NCBI GenBank assembly: GCA_905181865.1
Contig: CAJIZG010000001.1
Location: 62,001-126,000 of the forward strand
From: Urechidicola croceus
Lineage (GTDB): Bacteria; Bacteroidota; Bacteroidia; Flavobacteriales; Flavobacteriaceae
Reading direction: 5' to 3'
Length of the DNA stretch: 64,000 nucleotides
The first letter of the stretch is position 1, and every line of letters begins with the position of its first letter. Of this stretch, positions 1 through 8,862 are shown in pieces. A program made the translations under genes and the position numbers. Under the pieces are notes generated by a model. The model made no database searches and was not told the origin of the DNA. It saw only the letters and a program-made list of their open reading frames with translations.

Positions 1-281
1 AACTTAAAAAGTTGTTTTTTTATTTGGAGCACTAACTCTCTTGTAGGAGACAATATCAATCCTTGAATAACGGGTTTAGAAGGGTCTATTTGCTGTAATA
101 AAGGAATTCCGTAAGCGGCCGTTTTACCAGTACCTGTTTGGGCTAATCCAATAAAATCAGTTTTATTTTCAATTAATTGAGGAATAGCCTTCTCTTGAAT
201 TTCTGTAGGATTTTTTATTCCTAATTCCTTTAATCCTTGGATATAATCGTTGTGAACACCAAGATCTTTAAACGTAGCCAT
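1..281 (-). CDS. DEAD-box RNA helicase, N-terminal part (runs off the window)
   Basis: The reverse strand is open from an ATG at 281 to the window edge, about 93 codons. It reads as the start of a DEAD-box RNA helicase: an F-x-x-L-G-(I/V) start, a Q motif (NPTEIQEKAIP), Walker A in the AQTGTGKTAA form, then the SPTRELVLQI motif Ia region. Such proteins remodel RNA duplexes in ribosome assembly and mRNA decay in the cytoplasm. The DEAD box and the C-terminal RecA lobe lie outside the window, so the subfamily (RhlE, CsdA or other) cannot be set. The family call is firm. Confidence 0.9.
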   Translation of the reverse strand, partial: MATFKDLGVHNDYIQGLKELGIKNPTEIQEKAIPQLIENKTDFIGLAQTGTGKTAAYGIPLLQQIDPSKPVIQGLILSPTRELVLQIKKQLFK

Positions 282-366
282 AAGTATATTTTAATAGATG
301 TAAGGCGTTTTAAACAAACCTTCTAATTTATTGTGATTTCAACCTTGTTTATCGAATGAATTATTA

Positions 367-1923
367 TTAATCCTCTGGAGGAAATCCATGAATTTCTTCA
401 AAGCGTCTATCGAAGTTTTCTCTTAAATAAATCCTTAATTTTTTTCGATAATCATCACGCAACCAATCCACAAAATTATGTGTACTTCTACAAATACATT
501 TTGTATAACGATCTATCCTGTAGTCAATATCATCACCCAATGACTTGGCCAACTCATAAGCGTCATAAACGTCCTCACTATTCTCAATACAAATATCGGC
601 GTGTTGTCCTATAGACTTTTCTAGTACTACCTTCGAAGATTCTCCTCTTTGAACGGAATCAAGATACGTTTTCTTAATATTAAAATAAACCTCCTCTGTT
701 TTTGCGAAATTCTTTCTTAAGTCGGTAGGCATTTCATATCTAAAATTGTTTTCAATTTCCTCATCATCCAAAATTTTATCTAAATAGTAATTTGGTGATG
801 CGAATATTTTTTGCCAATCTAAGTCTGCACCCCAAGGTCCAAAGCGGTGAAAGTTATTTCCTAAATCAATAATAGAAAACCTCCTTTTGTCCTTTAAAAT
901 ACGAGAACCACGACCAATCATTTGATAATACAATGTTAAGGATTTTGTAGCTCTGTTTAATATAACGGCATCTACGGTAGGCTCATCAAAACCAGTAGTA
1001 AGGATACTTACAGAAGTTAATATTGCATTGGGTGTCTTCTTAAACCATTGTAATATCAATTTACGCTGACTTTTAGAACAGGTATTATCTAAATGAGCAA
1101 CAGGATATCCTGCCGCCTTAAAAGTTTCATAAACATGTATTGACGTGTTAATCCCATTATTAAAAATCAATACTTTCTTTCCCTTAGCACGCTCTTCATA
1201 TGACTGTACTAATTTAGCAAGCATGTCGTTGTTCGTATATAAATCTTCTGAAGATTTAACAGTATAATCACCATTTGCTCCAATCTCTAAAGAAGTTAAT
1301 CCAACATTGTATGAAAATGTATCTGGGGCTGCTAAAAATCTATTTTCAATCAAAGAACCAATTGTTTCTCCTACAATTAACTCATCGTAGTTGTCCTTCA
1401 TTGGTAATGTCATATTCGAACTTAAGGGCGTTGCAGTAACTCCCAATATGAAAGACTTCTCAAAGAATTTAAATAATTTTGTAAAGGAATTGTAATGCGC
1501 CTCATCAATAATTACTAAACCGATATCAGAAATATCCAATTTATCATCATTCAAACGGTTGTTTAATGTCTCAACCATGGCAACAAAACAACTATAATCG
1601 TTTTGATCGTCTAATTTTGCCTTGCTATCGATAACCTTATTGACAACTTTAAACTCGGTAAGCATCTTTGAAGTTTGCCTACTCAATTCAATTCTATGAG
1701 TTAATACTAAAACTTTTTTATCGTGATGCTTTAAATATTGTCTTACAATTTCTGAAAAAATAACTGTTTTTCCACCTCCTGTTGGCAGTTGATACAATAA
1801 ATGATAATCATCTTTAGCTTCTTCAAAGCATTTAAATATCCTATTTATAGCCCCTTTTTGATAACTATATAAATCCTTACTTTGATTTCTTTCTTCGATT
1901 AGCATAGCGGTTGCGTCTGACAT
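367..1923 (-). CDS. DEAD/DEAH-box superfamily II helicase, RadD-like
   Basis: 518-residue SF2 helicase. Visible motifs in order: a Q-like YQKGAI segment (about residue 21), Walker A LPTGGGKT (about 46-53), motif Ia VLTHRIEL, Walker B/DEAH IIDEAH (about 137-142), motif III GVTATP, motif V TTGFDEP and motif VI QMIGRGSR. The last 110 residues match no domain I recognise. The layout resembles RadD/YejH and other ResIII-type helicases thought to act in DNA repair, but substrate and partner cannot be read from sequence. It stands alone, upstream of the partial DEAD-box gene on the same strand. A -7-like box (TACCTTCG on the reverse strand, 1944-1951) lies just upstream of the ATG. Confidence 0.8.
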   Translation of the reverse strand: MSDATAMLIEERNQSKDLYSYQKGAINRIFKCFEEAKDDYHLLYQLPTGGGKTVIFSEIVRQYLKHHDKKVLVLTHRIELSRQTSKMLTEFKVVNKVIDSKAKLDDQNDYSCFVAMVETLNNRLNDDKLDISDIGLVIIDEAHYNSFTKLFKFFEKSFILGVTATPLSSNMTLPMKDNYDELIVGETIGSLIENRFLAAPDTFSYNVGLTSLEIGANGDYTVKSSEDLYTNNDMLAKLVQSYEERAKGKKVLIFNNGINTSIHVYETFKAAGYPVAHLDNTCSKSQRKLILQWFKKTPNAILTSVSILTTGFDEPTVDAVILNRATKSLTLYYQMIGRGSRILKDKRRFSIIDLGNNFHRFGPWGADLDWQKIFASPNYYLDKILDDEEIENNFRYEMPTDLRKNFAKTEEVYFNIKKTYLDSVQRGESSKVVLEKSIGQHADICIENSEDVYDAYELAKSLGDDIDYRIDRYTKCICRSTHNFVDWLRDDYRKKLRIYLRENFDRRFEEIHGFPPED

Positions 1924-1943
1924 TATCTAAATTTTTAACCTTG

Positions 1944-1951
1944 CGAAGGTA
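1944..1951 (-). promoter_or_regulatory. Putative -7 box TACCTTCG for the SF2 helicase gene
   Basis: The reverse strand reads TACCTTCG, one mismatch from the Bacteroidota TAnnTTTG -7 consensus, about 20 bases upstream of the ATG at 1923. No clear -33 TTG was seen. Confidence 0.4.
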
Positions 1952-2014
1952 CATTCTTTAATCAGTTTATGACTTATTATTTGTCGAAAAGTAATTAACA
2001 TTGTACTATTTTTT

Positions 2015-2602
2015 ATGAATCAACATTTACATCAACATTATATCATTTGTAAACCCGACGGTTATTTGAGTCAATTTATTAATAATCAATCTAAAAGAAA
2101 CAACAAGAAATTACTTGGTGATTTAGGTGATTTCCCCGCAAAGACTATGGCTATCGGACGGCTAGATGAACTTTCGGAAGGGCTTCTTTTACTAACTACA
2201 GACGGAATAGTGAGTGAATATATTAGGAGTTCGAAAATTGAAAAAGAATATTATGCACAAGTCGATGGAATTATAACTGAGCAAGCTATTCTTCAATTAA
2301 AAAAAGGTGTTGATATCGGAATTAATGGAACCATTTACCTTACCAAAGAGTCTGAAGTCCATCGTGTTTTAAAGCTACCTCATTTACCCATTAGAAAGAA
2401 AAAAATCAGAGATGACCGTCATGGACCCACCAGTTGGGTATCTGTTACCTTGAGAGAAGGAAAGTTTAGACAAGTTAGAAAAATGACTGCGGCAGTTGGA
2501 TTTCCAACTTTGCGTTTGGTTCGAGTAAGAATCGGAAATATTCATCTGGGCTCTATGAATGCTGGAGATATTAGTGAAGTTTCGAGTTTTGAAGGTGCTT
2601 AG
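2015..2602 (+). CDS. rluE: 23S rRNA pseudouridine synthase, RluE/RsuA family
   Basis: 195-residue single-domain pseudouridine synthase without an S4 domain, as in RluE. The catalytic Asp lies in IGRLDELSEGLLLLT (about residues 47-61), the RsuA/RluE motif II. A late VRKMTAAVGFPTLRLVR segment matches the family C-terminal motif. It should isomerise one uridine in 23S rRNA; RluE of E. coli targets U2457, which I infer but cannot see. Start chosen at the first ATG, where homology begins. It is convergent with pxpC, and the two stop codons overlap by four bases. Confidence 0.8.
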   Translation: MNQHLHQHYIICKPDGYLSQFINNQSKRNNKKLLGDLGDFPAKTMAIGRLDELSEGLLLLTTDGIVSEYIRSSKIEKEYYAQVDGIITEQAILQLKKGVDIGINGTIYLTKESEVHRVLKLPHLPIRKKKIRDDRHGPTSWVSVTLREGKFRQVRKMTAAVGFPTLRLVRVRIGNIHLGSMNAGDISEVSSFEGA

Positions 2603-3447
2603 TCTGTTAATTTTAATTGAAGTTGATCCCCTACTTTTTTTTGAGCCAAAATTGAAATGGCTAATTCTGAAAGTTGAAAAATTCTAGGGTAACCGCCGGT
2701 TGTCTGCGCATCCTTCATTAAAATTACAATTCTTCCTGATGGTAATAATTGTATGGTTCCAGGCAATACTGGACTTGTAATCAAAGAGTAATCATGAGGA
2801 GCGAGTATTTCTTCCAAACGGTATCCCATCCTATTATTATCTTTAGAAACTGTAAAATTTTGATTCAAAAAAAATGAGATCTGCTCTTCAGAGAACATAT
2901 CATATTCAGGCCCCTTCATCACTTTTAATACTTTGGTATCATAAAATTGTTTTCTGTTTTTCACAAAAGTTCTAGAAGTTTCGATATTAATTTCGAAGTC
3001 ATTGATTATGAGCTGCTCTCCCTGTTCTAATCTAACGTTTTTTGTAATATTTTTAAATTGTGATCTACTGTGTAATTTAAATTCAGATTTAAACCCACCT
3101 TTTACAGCTAAATAACTGCGAGCTCCATCCAACAAATTACCAAATGACAGGACGTCTCCTTTCTTAATAGCAATCAACTTTCCATTATTAATAGTTTCAC
3201 CATTTATTTTTGGGGATCTATATCCCCCGGTTATCGCAATTAGAGTATTCATATTAAACGACAATTTTGGTCCCATCAAAGAAATTTCCAATACTGCATC
3301 AGACAACTGATTGTCTAAAAGTAAATTGGCCATATTAGCCGAAATAATATCCATTACTCCACCTACAGGAACTCCCTGGTTTCTGTATCCAAATCGGCCT
3401 AAATCCTGTATGGTCGAATACAATCCTGACTGCAATACTTCAATCAT
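2599..3447 (-). CDS. pxpC: 5-oxoprolinase subunit C (biotin-dependent carboxyltransferase fold)
   Basis: 282 residues, KipA/AHS2 family. The opening IEVLQSGLYSTIQDLGRFGY and the VPVGGVMD segment are family hallmarks, and the C-terminal half carries SPVLPGTIQLLPSG and TTGGYPRI. With PxpB and PxpA it forms the ATP-dependent enzyme that opens 5-oxoproline (pyroglutamate) to glutamate in the cytoplasm. Its start overlaps the pxpB stop by four bases, so translation is likely coupled. It is the last gene of the pxpA-pxpB-pxpC set. Confidence 0.9.
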   Translation of the reverse strand: MIEVLQSGLYSTIQDLGRFGYRNQGVPVGGVMDIISANMANLLLDNQLSDAVLEISLMGPKLSFNMNTLIAITGGYRSPKINGETINNGKLIAIKKGDVLSFGNLLDGARSYLAVKGGFKSEFKLHSRSQFKNITKNVRLEQGEQLIINDFEINIETSRTFVKNRKQFYDTKVLKVMKGPEYDMFSEEQISFFLNQNFTVSKDNNRMGYRLEEILAPHDYSLITSPVLPGTIQLLPSGRIVILMKDAQTTGGYPRIFQLSELAISILAQKKVGDQLQLKLTD

Positions 3448-4166
3448 ATTTCTTCAAATTTATACACGTCCGACTCTAATTCTAATGTTATTAACTCAAA
3501 TTTTGCTTTTGAAACAGCATAAAACGCTATTTCATCTCCAACTGAAACTAAGGAAGAATTTTCTCTATTTGAATCGAATATTAAGATTGGAGTTCTTCCG
3601 ATTACATGCCAACCTCCAGGAGAATTTTGAGGATAAATACCTGTTTGATGACCTCCTATCGCTACAGAGCCCTCTGTTATATTAAGACTTGGAGTTTCTT
3701 TTCTTGGCATAAATAATTTATCTGGAAGTCCTCCTAAGTAAGTAAATCCGGGTAAAAAACCCATACCATAAATAGTGTAGATTGGCTTGGTGTGTAATTG
3801 AATCAACTCAACTTCTGATATTCCTTTGCGCTCTGCAAACGCTAATAAATCCGTCGCGAATTCTATTTCATAACATACCGGAATTCTCCACCTTTTTCTT
3901 TTATTATCCTGAATTTGGACTTCCTCATTATAGACATTCTTTAATCTTGCTTTTAGGGTATTAAAAGTAATCGCAGTCGGATTATATATCACGAGCATTG
4001 AACAATAGACAAAATTTATATCTACGATTCCTTCAAATTCTAAAAGACTAATTTTCTGAAATAAAATTTGAATATCTTTTAGAACCCGTTTATTAATTTG
4101 TTCCGGCCATTCTATTAAAACAGCTGAAGTGCCATACTTCTTATATGTTAATTGAAAATCTCCCAA
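3444..4166 (-). CDS. pxpB: 5-oxoprolinase subunit B (KipI family)
   Basis: 240 residues, AHS1/KipI family. Diagnostic segments are YGMGFLPGFTYLGGLP (about residues 133-148), PRKETPSL, GSVAIGGHQTGIYPQNSPGGW and GRTP. It works with PxpC and PxpA in 5-oxoproline cleavage. The gene lies two bases downstream of pxpA and overlaps pxpC, an operon arrangement. KipI was first described in Bacillus as an inhibitor of kinase KinA, but the complete pxpABC set here argues for the enzyme role. Confidence 0.9.
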   Translation of the reverse strand: MGDFQLTYKKYGTSAVLIEWPEQINKRVLKDIQILFQKISLLEFEGIVDINFVYCSMLVIYNPTAITFNTLKARLKNVYNEEVQIQDNKRKRWRIPVCYEIEFATDLLAFAERKGISEVELIQLHTKPIYTIYGMGFLPGFTYLGGLPDKLFMPRKETPSLNITEGSVAIGGHQTGIYPQNSPGGWHVIGRTPILIFDSNRENSSLVSVGDEIAFYAVSKAKFELITLELESDVYKFEEI

Positions 4167-4168
4167 TA

Positions 4169-4885
4169 TTAAGAAATAGCTAATTTATTCAATGCTTTAA
4201 CAATTTCAATAGCGTTTGAAGTATCGGAATGCACGCAAAAAGTGTCTGCTGTAATTTTTATTTTACGATGATTAACAGTAACTACCGAACCTGATACTTT
4301 CATACTTTTAACATGTTTTAAAATTGCTGAAATATCCGTAAGTATCGCATTCTCTTTACCTCTAGATACCAAACTTAAATCATCGTTGTAATTACGGTCG
4401 GCAAACGCCTCATAAACCGCAGTAAAACCCTGCTCAATCGCTAATTTCGCTATTATTGAATTGTAAGGAACAACTAACTTTACATTAATCTTATATCTCC
4501 GAACTGCATTTAAATACGCTCGCGCAAGCACCTCATTTTTAGCAATATCATTATATAAAGCTCCATGCGCCTTGATATGCGTTACTATAGCTTTTTGACA
4601 TCTAGTAATTTTCAGTAAACTTTCTATTTGCTTACTAATAGAATGAATTAAATCCTTTGATTTAATATCGAAAGGTTTTCGCCCAAAATTAACCGGATCT
4701 GGATAGGAAGGATGTGCACCAATACCCACTTTATGTTTTTGAGCCAATTCCACCATTTCATTCATAGAAATAGCATCGCCTGCATGACCTCCACAAGCTA
4801 TATTGCAGTGATGAATAAAAGGCATTAATTCCACCTCGTTTCCTACTCCTTCCCCAACATCACAATTTATTTGAATCCCCCTCAT
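4169..4885 (-). CDS. pxpA: 5-oxoprolinase subunit A (LamB/YcsF family)
   Basis: 238 residues, LamB/YcsF family. Family signatures seen: INCDVGEG near the N-terminus, HCNIACGGHAGD, GAHPSYPDP, NFGRKPF, VKAHGALYND-like (IKAHGALYND) and EAFADRNY. It is the third subunit of the ATP-dependent 5-oxoprolinase. The size is slightly below the usual 245-255 residues, without an obvious gap. The gene follows ppgK by 45 bases on the same strand and may share its transcript. Confidence 0.92.
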   Translation of the reverse strand: MRGIQINCDVGEGVGNEVELMPFIHHCNIACGGHAGDAISMNEMVELAQKHKVGIGAHPSYPDPVNFGRKPFDIKSKDLIHSISKQIESLLKITRCQKAIVTHIKAHGALYNDIAKNEVLARAYLNAVRRYKINVKLVVPYNSIIAKLAIEQGFTAVYEAFADRNYNDDLSLVSRGKENAILTDISAILKHVKSMKVSGSVVTVNHRKIKITADTFCVHSDTSNAIEIVKALNKLAIS

Positions 4886-4930
4886 TTAAAGAATCTTAAA
4901 CTTCAAAATATAAAACGTAATGAGCAACCA

Positions 4931-5683
4931 TTACTCATTTTCAATATTCTCCATAGCGAACATAGCAGCACCAATGATACCAGCGTTATTTTTAAAACAA
5001 GCAATTTCTACGGGAACATCTACCGTGAGATCATCTTTGAATTCTTTAAATTTTTTACTCAAACCTCCCCCAATGATAAAATAATTTGGTGATAAAATTC
5101 TATCGACATGATTCAAGAAGAAATCAAATCTTTTAGCCCATTCTTTTAAACTCAGCCTTTCTCTCTTTCTTGCTGAATCCGATGCAAAAAACTCTATTGG
5201 CCTTCCGTCTGTATGAAATATCCGTCCCAATTCTACATTAGATACTAATTTCTGATTATTAAAAACGCCTGATCCTAAACCAGTGCCAATGGTAATTAAA
5301 ACGACCTTACCCTTTTTGTTTTTTCCTGCACCTAGTTTCATTTCTGCAATTCCAGCTAAATCTGCGTCGTTCCCAACATAAAATTGTAACCCGCCACACT
5401 GTTCTGATAAAAAGTCATCTAGCTTTACTCCTACCCAACCTGGACTTAAATTTCCTTCCGTGCGGCATTTACCGTCTACTATAACTGTTGGAAAACTACA
5501 ACCCACCGGTCCTTTCCAATCAAAATGCTTTACCAATGAAGATACCACGGCACCCATTAATGCTGGATTTGATGGTTTTGGCGTTGGTATTCTGTGTCTT
5601 TTAGAAATTAATGCCCCCGTAATTGTATTAACAATAGCTCCTTTAATTCCAGAACCACCTATGTCTAAACCTAATATCTCCAT
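4931..5683 (-). CDS. ppgK: Polyphosphate-dependent glucokinase, ROK family
   Basis: 250-residue ROK kinase. The nucleotide-binding start is LGLDIGGSGIKGAIV (residues 4-18); further motifs are GCSFPTVIVDG, a VGNDADLAG glucose-site segment (catalytic Asp) and TIGTGLGSGVF. The short length and the GxGIKG start fit the PPGK subgroup, which phosphorylates glucose with inorganic polyphosphate or ATP. The zinc-site CxCGxxGC of many ROK proteins is absent, as expected for this subgroup. It is likely first in a unit with pxpABC. Donor preference is inferred from family only. Confidence 0.82.
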   Translation of the reverse strand: MEILGLDIGGSGIKGAIVNTITGALISKRHRIPTPKPSNPALMGAVVSSLVKHFDWKGPVGCSFPTVIVDGKCRTEGNLSPGWVGVKLDDFLSEQCGGLQFYVGNDADLAGIAEMKLGAGKNKKGKVVLITIGTGLGSGVFNNQKLVSNVELGRIFHTDGRPIEFFASDSARKRERLSLKEWAKRFDFFLNHVDRILSPNYFIIGGGLSKKFKEFKDDLTVDVPVEIACFKNNAGIIGAAMFAMENIENE

Positions 5684-5831
5684 CCTATTTACCTTTGGGG
5701 TTAATAAATTATAAAACTAATTGTTATTCTGTAAATATAAAAAATTAGACACTCCTATAAATCAATTGAAGAAACTAATTCATCTTTTAGGTATTCACGC
5801 ACCTTCATTTAATTAAAATATTTTTTTTTAA

Positions 5832-6953
5832 TCAATCTATGATATATTTGGACGTTGGAATAAATGATACTAGTTTAACAAGTCCATAAGACAATCTGAA
5901 GGTAATCATAGCAAATAAAAATTATTCAAGTCCTACATTTATTTCCAATACATTTTTAAATGTAGTTCCAATCCAAAGACAAATTATATAATGAACTAAG
6001 AATATACTACAACTAAAAATGGATAACTTGGTTACAATCCTTTTGCGTAAAATTTCAAACTTTAATTTCCTGAACTATTAGAAATATGCCTGTTGTCATT
6101 ATGACAATATTCGGAGATAAAAAATTCATGTTAAATTCTATCAATTTCCAATCTTCTTCATTTGATGTTGCTATTTTATTTAAAAATACATCTTGATCAT
6201 CTATAAAACCCCAATAAGTTAGCGCAGCACCAACTAAAAACAAGAAGGTCCCTAATAATAAAGACTTATTTGCCGAAAGCAGGGTATAATGGTGTAAAAA
6301 TAACCTAAGATAACATAGCCAAAATAGCCTCCAAAATAATACATCATACCAAAGTCATTCCAATCCGACTCACCATGAATTCGAGGAAAAAACATTCTTA
6401 TATATGGAAAAAACAAGGTTATTATCCAAATCCCTAAAAAGAAAACGAATGCCTTTTTCGATGCATTTTTAATCCAAGGAGAAAAAATAGGCATGAACAA
6501 ATACAAACCTAGAATGATCTATATAAACCAAAAATGAACATTACTAGCCGTAAAATTGAATGGAATCATGATTAAATTATATAAAAATATATTCATATCA
6601 GAACCGGCAAGTACGTTATCAGTCCCTCCAAAAACAACTATATTTGGAAGGGGTGAAAAAATATAAATAATAGACCAAACTAAAAAGGGTATAACCACCC
6701 ACGAAAAACGACGTTTAAAAAACACTATACTTCCTGTTTTTATTGGAAGCAGTAAAATTAAAGACATTATAATAAAAAGTGGTGCCGAAGAACGCAATAA
6801 AACAGCAAAAAATGTCGCCTCTTTGCCAAAGGTCATCGTTTCGATATTTAATATATATGCATCTCCTACATGAACCATTATAACCATAAAAGTGGCTAAA
6901 ACGAGTAAGACATCTAGATACGCAATTCTCTTATTTGTCAAATTTTCTATCAT
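5832..6953 (-). pseudogene. Degraded acyltransferase-3 family membrane protein
   Basis: Three reverse-strand ORFs (6519-6953, 6252-6506, 6055-6243) plus a tail form one broken gene of about 370 codons. The start is typical of the family (RIAYLDVLLVLATFMVIMVHV, with the conserved His). An in-frame TAG at 6519-6521 falls directly after HFWFI, where the family has HxWFLY. One base is missing in an A5 tract at 6296-6300; restoring it joins YVILGYF to LHHYTLLSANKSLLLG. A further shift near 6058-6075 restores FEILRKR and the late FLVHYII motif. A TAA at 5922-5924 interrupts the last helix, and the frame ends at 5832. These enzymes acylate sugars or envelope polymers. It cannot be functional as read. 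Confidence 0.85.
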
Positions 6954-7041
6954 TCCTTCATATATATTTAAAAAGTTATTAAAATGAAACTATAAGAATA
7001 AAAATACTCCTCCAAAATAAGAACGTATACTATCCTAACTC

Positions 7042-7380
7042 CTACTTTGCCTTCGAGTACTTTTTAATAACCAAATATTTTAAAACAGAAGACCCTCCAT
7101 TACTAATTCCATGCTCACTATTGGAAGGAAAATACAAACTCTTATTAGGCCCCCACTTTAATTATTTTTCTATCTAAGTAAAATTTTGATCTGCACACCA
7201 ATATACAGCACCCAATATTGTCTTTTTTGCTTTTTCAATATCAAATTGATTCACACTTTCTTCAAAAGTATACTCTCTTGAATTATGAACCGTATCTTTT
7301 TCCTGACTATAAATAGCCCCAGGAACCATATAAATTATAATCGCCATTACTATTATTTTCAGGAGACTACATTCACTCAT
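7042..7380 (-). pseudogene. Remnant of a secreted cupin-domain protein
   Basis: The reverse frame starts with an apparent signal peptide (LLKIIVMAIIIYMVPGAIYSQ) and 40 further residues ending in AVYWCADQNFT. It then meets TAG at 7174-7176 and TAA four codons later. The same frame continues WGPNKSLYFPSNSEHGIS and LKYLVIKKY to a TAG at 7042-7044. The second part reads like the last strands of a cupin barrel (SxYFPxNxxHGIxN, LKYLVI). The central cupin strands, including the HxH...E metal motif, are absent, so I infer an internal deletion plus stops. Cupin identity is by pattern, not by search. Confidence 0.6.
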
Positions 7381-7494
7381 TACTTTGAAATTTAAATATT
7401 TTTATATTGTTCTTTTTGCGATTATCAAACCTTCTCAAGAATTACAAAGATTACAATATACTGTAATTGAATCAAAGCATTAAAAGTTCTTTTC

Positions 7495-7502
7495 TAATTT
7501 TG
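7495..7502 (+). promoter_or_regulatory. -7 box TAATTTTG upstream of the beta-propeller gene
   Basis: A perfect TAnnTTTG box. If used, transcription starts near 7505-7509. That makes the upstream ATG at 7510 almost leaderless and favours the ATG at 7621, which begins a clean signal peptide. Confidence 0.4.
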
Positions 7503-7620
7503 AGTTTTTATGAAAACGAATATACTTCTCCTTCTTTCACTTGAAGCTAATTTTATTTTCTTACATGTTTTGTTTATAAAGAAATGTTTAACTTTCGAAA
7601 AAATTAATCAATTTCAAACC

Positions 7621-8754
7621 ATGGTAAAAAAATCAACACTTACAGCACTCTTAATTTCATCCCTTCTAGGATTTTCTTATACCGCGAAAGCTCAAGAAAC
7701 TCACAAGCATGATGACCACACACATCATAAGCATGATTATGCTGATACTTCGAATAGTTACAAAACTGTCTCCGACCATCACAAAAAAGCGAAACTAGTA
7801 ACTGGTCAAGGTGAATTCATTTTTTCTTGGGACAAAGAACTAACAGCTGCTTTACCTAAAGAGGCGCATGAATTTGAACCTGGAATGCACGGTGGATTTA
7901 ATGAAGATCCTGAAACTGGCATTGTATATACAGGTATTCCCGGATATGGATTATGTGCTATAAGTTCTGATCTTACAGAATGGTCTATTATAGGAACTGA
8001 CGCGCGCTTAAAAGACAATATTCATGGTGTCGTATTCTTTGTGCATAAAGGCATAAAACATTTAGCGGTAGCACAAGAAGGAAAAAGAGTACTTGTACTT
8101 AATTTAGATGGAACCATAGTAAGTGAAATTTTAAAACCTACTGGGACTGAATTTAAATTTGATTTAGCTAACGAATATTTTGCGTCTGAAAAAAGTAATT
8201 TTGGGGTAACGGATGTTACTTATTTAAAAGGAACCATCTATGTTGCTCATGGCTATTCTGCGGGTGATTTTGTTATGACTATTAAAGAGAAACGTGGTGT
8301 TTGGAGTTGGAGTAAACTTGCTTGGGGAGGAAAAGGAGACAACCCTGGTCAATTTAAAACCGCTCATGGTATATATGCTCATGAAAACCATATTTTAGTT
8401 GCTAATCGTGCGGCTGGACAGGCTGTAAAATTCACAAAGAAAGGAAAGTTTGTAGAAAATTTTAATGACATACCAGAAGGCAGTCTTGTGTGCAATATCT
8501 CTTATAAATCGGAGCATTATTTCATGAATGCATTAAGTGCTATAGGAGAGCAAAAATCTGCTCCAATATATGTACACTCTGGAGAAAAACTTTTATCAAC
8601 AGTAATTCCTGGGGATTTAAATATTCCTATTTTAACCAATATTCATCAGGTATGGCCACATTTGATAGAAACTGAAAATGGATCGAAACAATTGTATTTA
8701 TTAGTTCACGGATGGAACAAAGGTAAATTTGCAGTTTTGAAAATGGAAAAATAA
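7621..8754 (+). CDS. Exported His-rich beta-propeller (NHL/SMP30-like) protein
   Basis: 377 residues with the start placed at 7621. An ATG at 7510 would add 37 residues ahead of an otherwise ideal signal peptide (VKKSTLTALLISSLLGFSYTA, cleavage near AKA-QE). After the cut, residues 28-54 hold eight His and several Asp, which looks like a metal-binding leader. The rest repeats propeller-type blades: YTGIPGYGLCAIS, HGVVFFVHKGIKHLAVAQEG, VTDVTYLKGTIYVAHGYSAG, THGIYAHENHILVANR-like segments. This suggests a six-bladed propeller in the periplasm or at the surface. No substrate can be named. A strong hairpin terminator follows. Confidence 0.6.
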   Translation: MVKKSTLTALLISSLLGFSYTAKAQETHKHDDHTHHKHDYADTSNSYKTVSDHHKKAKLVTGQGEFIFSWDKELTAALPKEAHEFEPGMHGGFNEDPETGIVYTGIPGYGLCAISSDLTEWSIIGTDARLKDNIHGVVFFVHKGIKHLAVAQEGKRVLVLNLDGTIVSEILKPTGTEFKFDLANEYFASEKSNFGVTDVTYLKGTIYVAHGYSAGDFVMTIKEKRGVWSWSKLAWGGKGDNPGQFKTAHGIYAHENHILVANRAAGQAVKFTKKGKFVENFNDIPEGSLVCNISYKSEHYFMNALSAIGEQKSAPIYVHSGEKLLSTVIPGDLNIPILTNIHQVWPHLIETENGSKQLYLLVHGWNKGKFAVLKMEK

Positions 8755-8766
8755 GAACGGTATACT

Positions 8767-8817
8767 TAAAAAAATATCCTTATTCTTTTTAAACGAAGAC
8801 TAAGGATATTTTTTTTA
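8767..8817. terminator. Bidirectional hairpin terminator
   Basis: AAAATATCCTTA (8771-8782) pairs with TAAGGATATTTT (8801-8812). A-runs precede and T-runs follow, so it can serve the beta-propeller gene and the convergent methyltransferase gene. Confidence 0.8.
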
Positions 8818-8862
8818 ACTAATTTGAAACTTCACTCCTATTGAAATTTATTTAGTACCCTT

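Noticed and set aside
7510-7620. Longer start for the beta-propeller protein.
   Set aside because: It would place 37 residues before a complete signal peptide and begin about eight bases after the -7 box.
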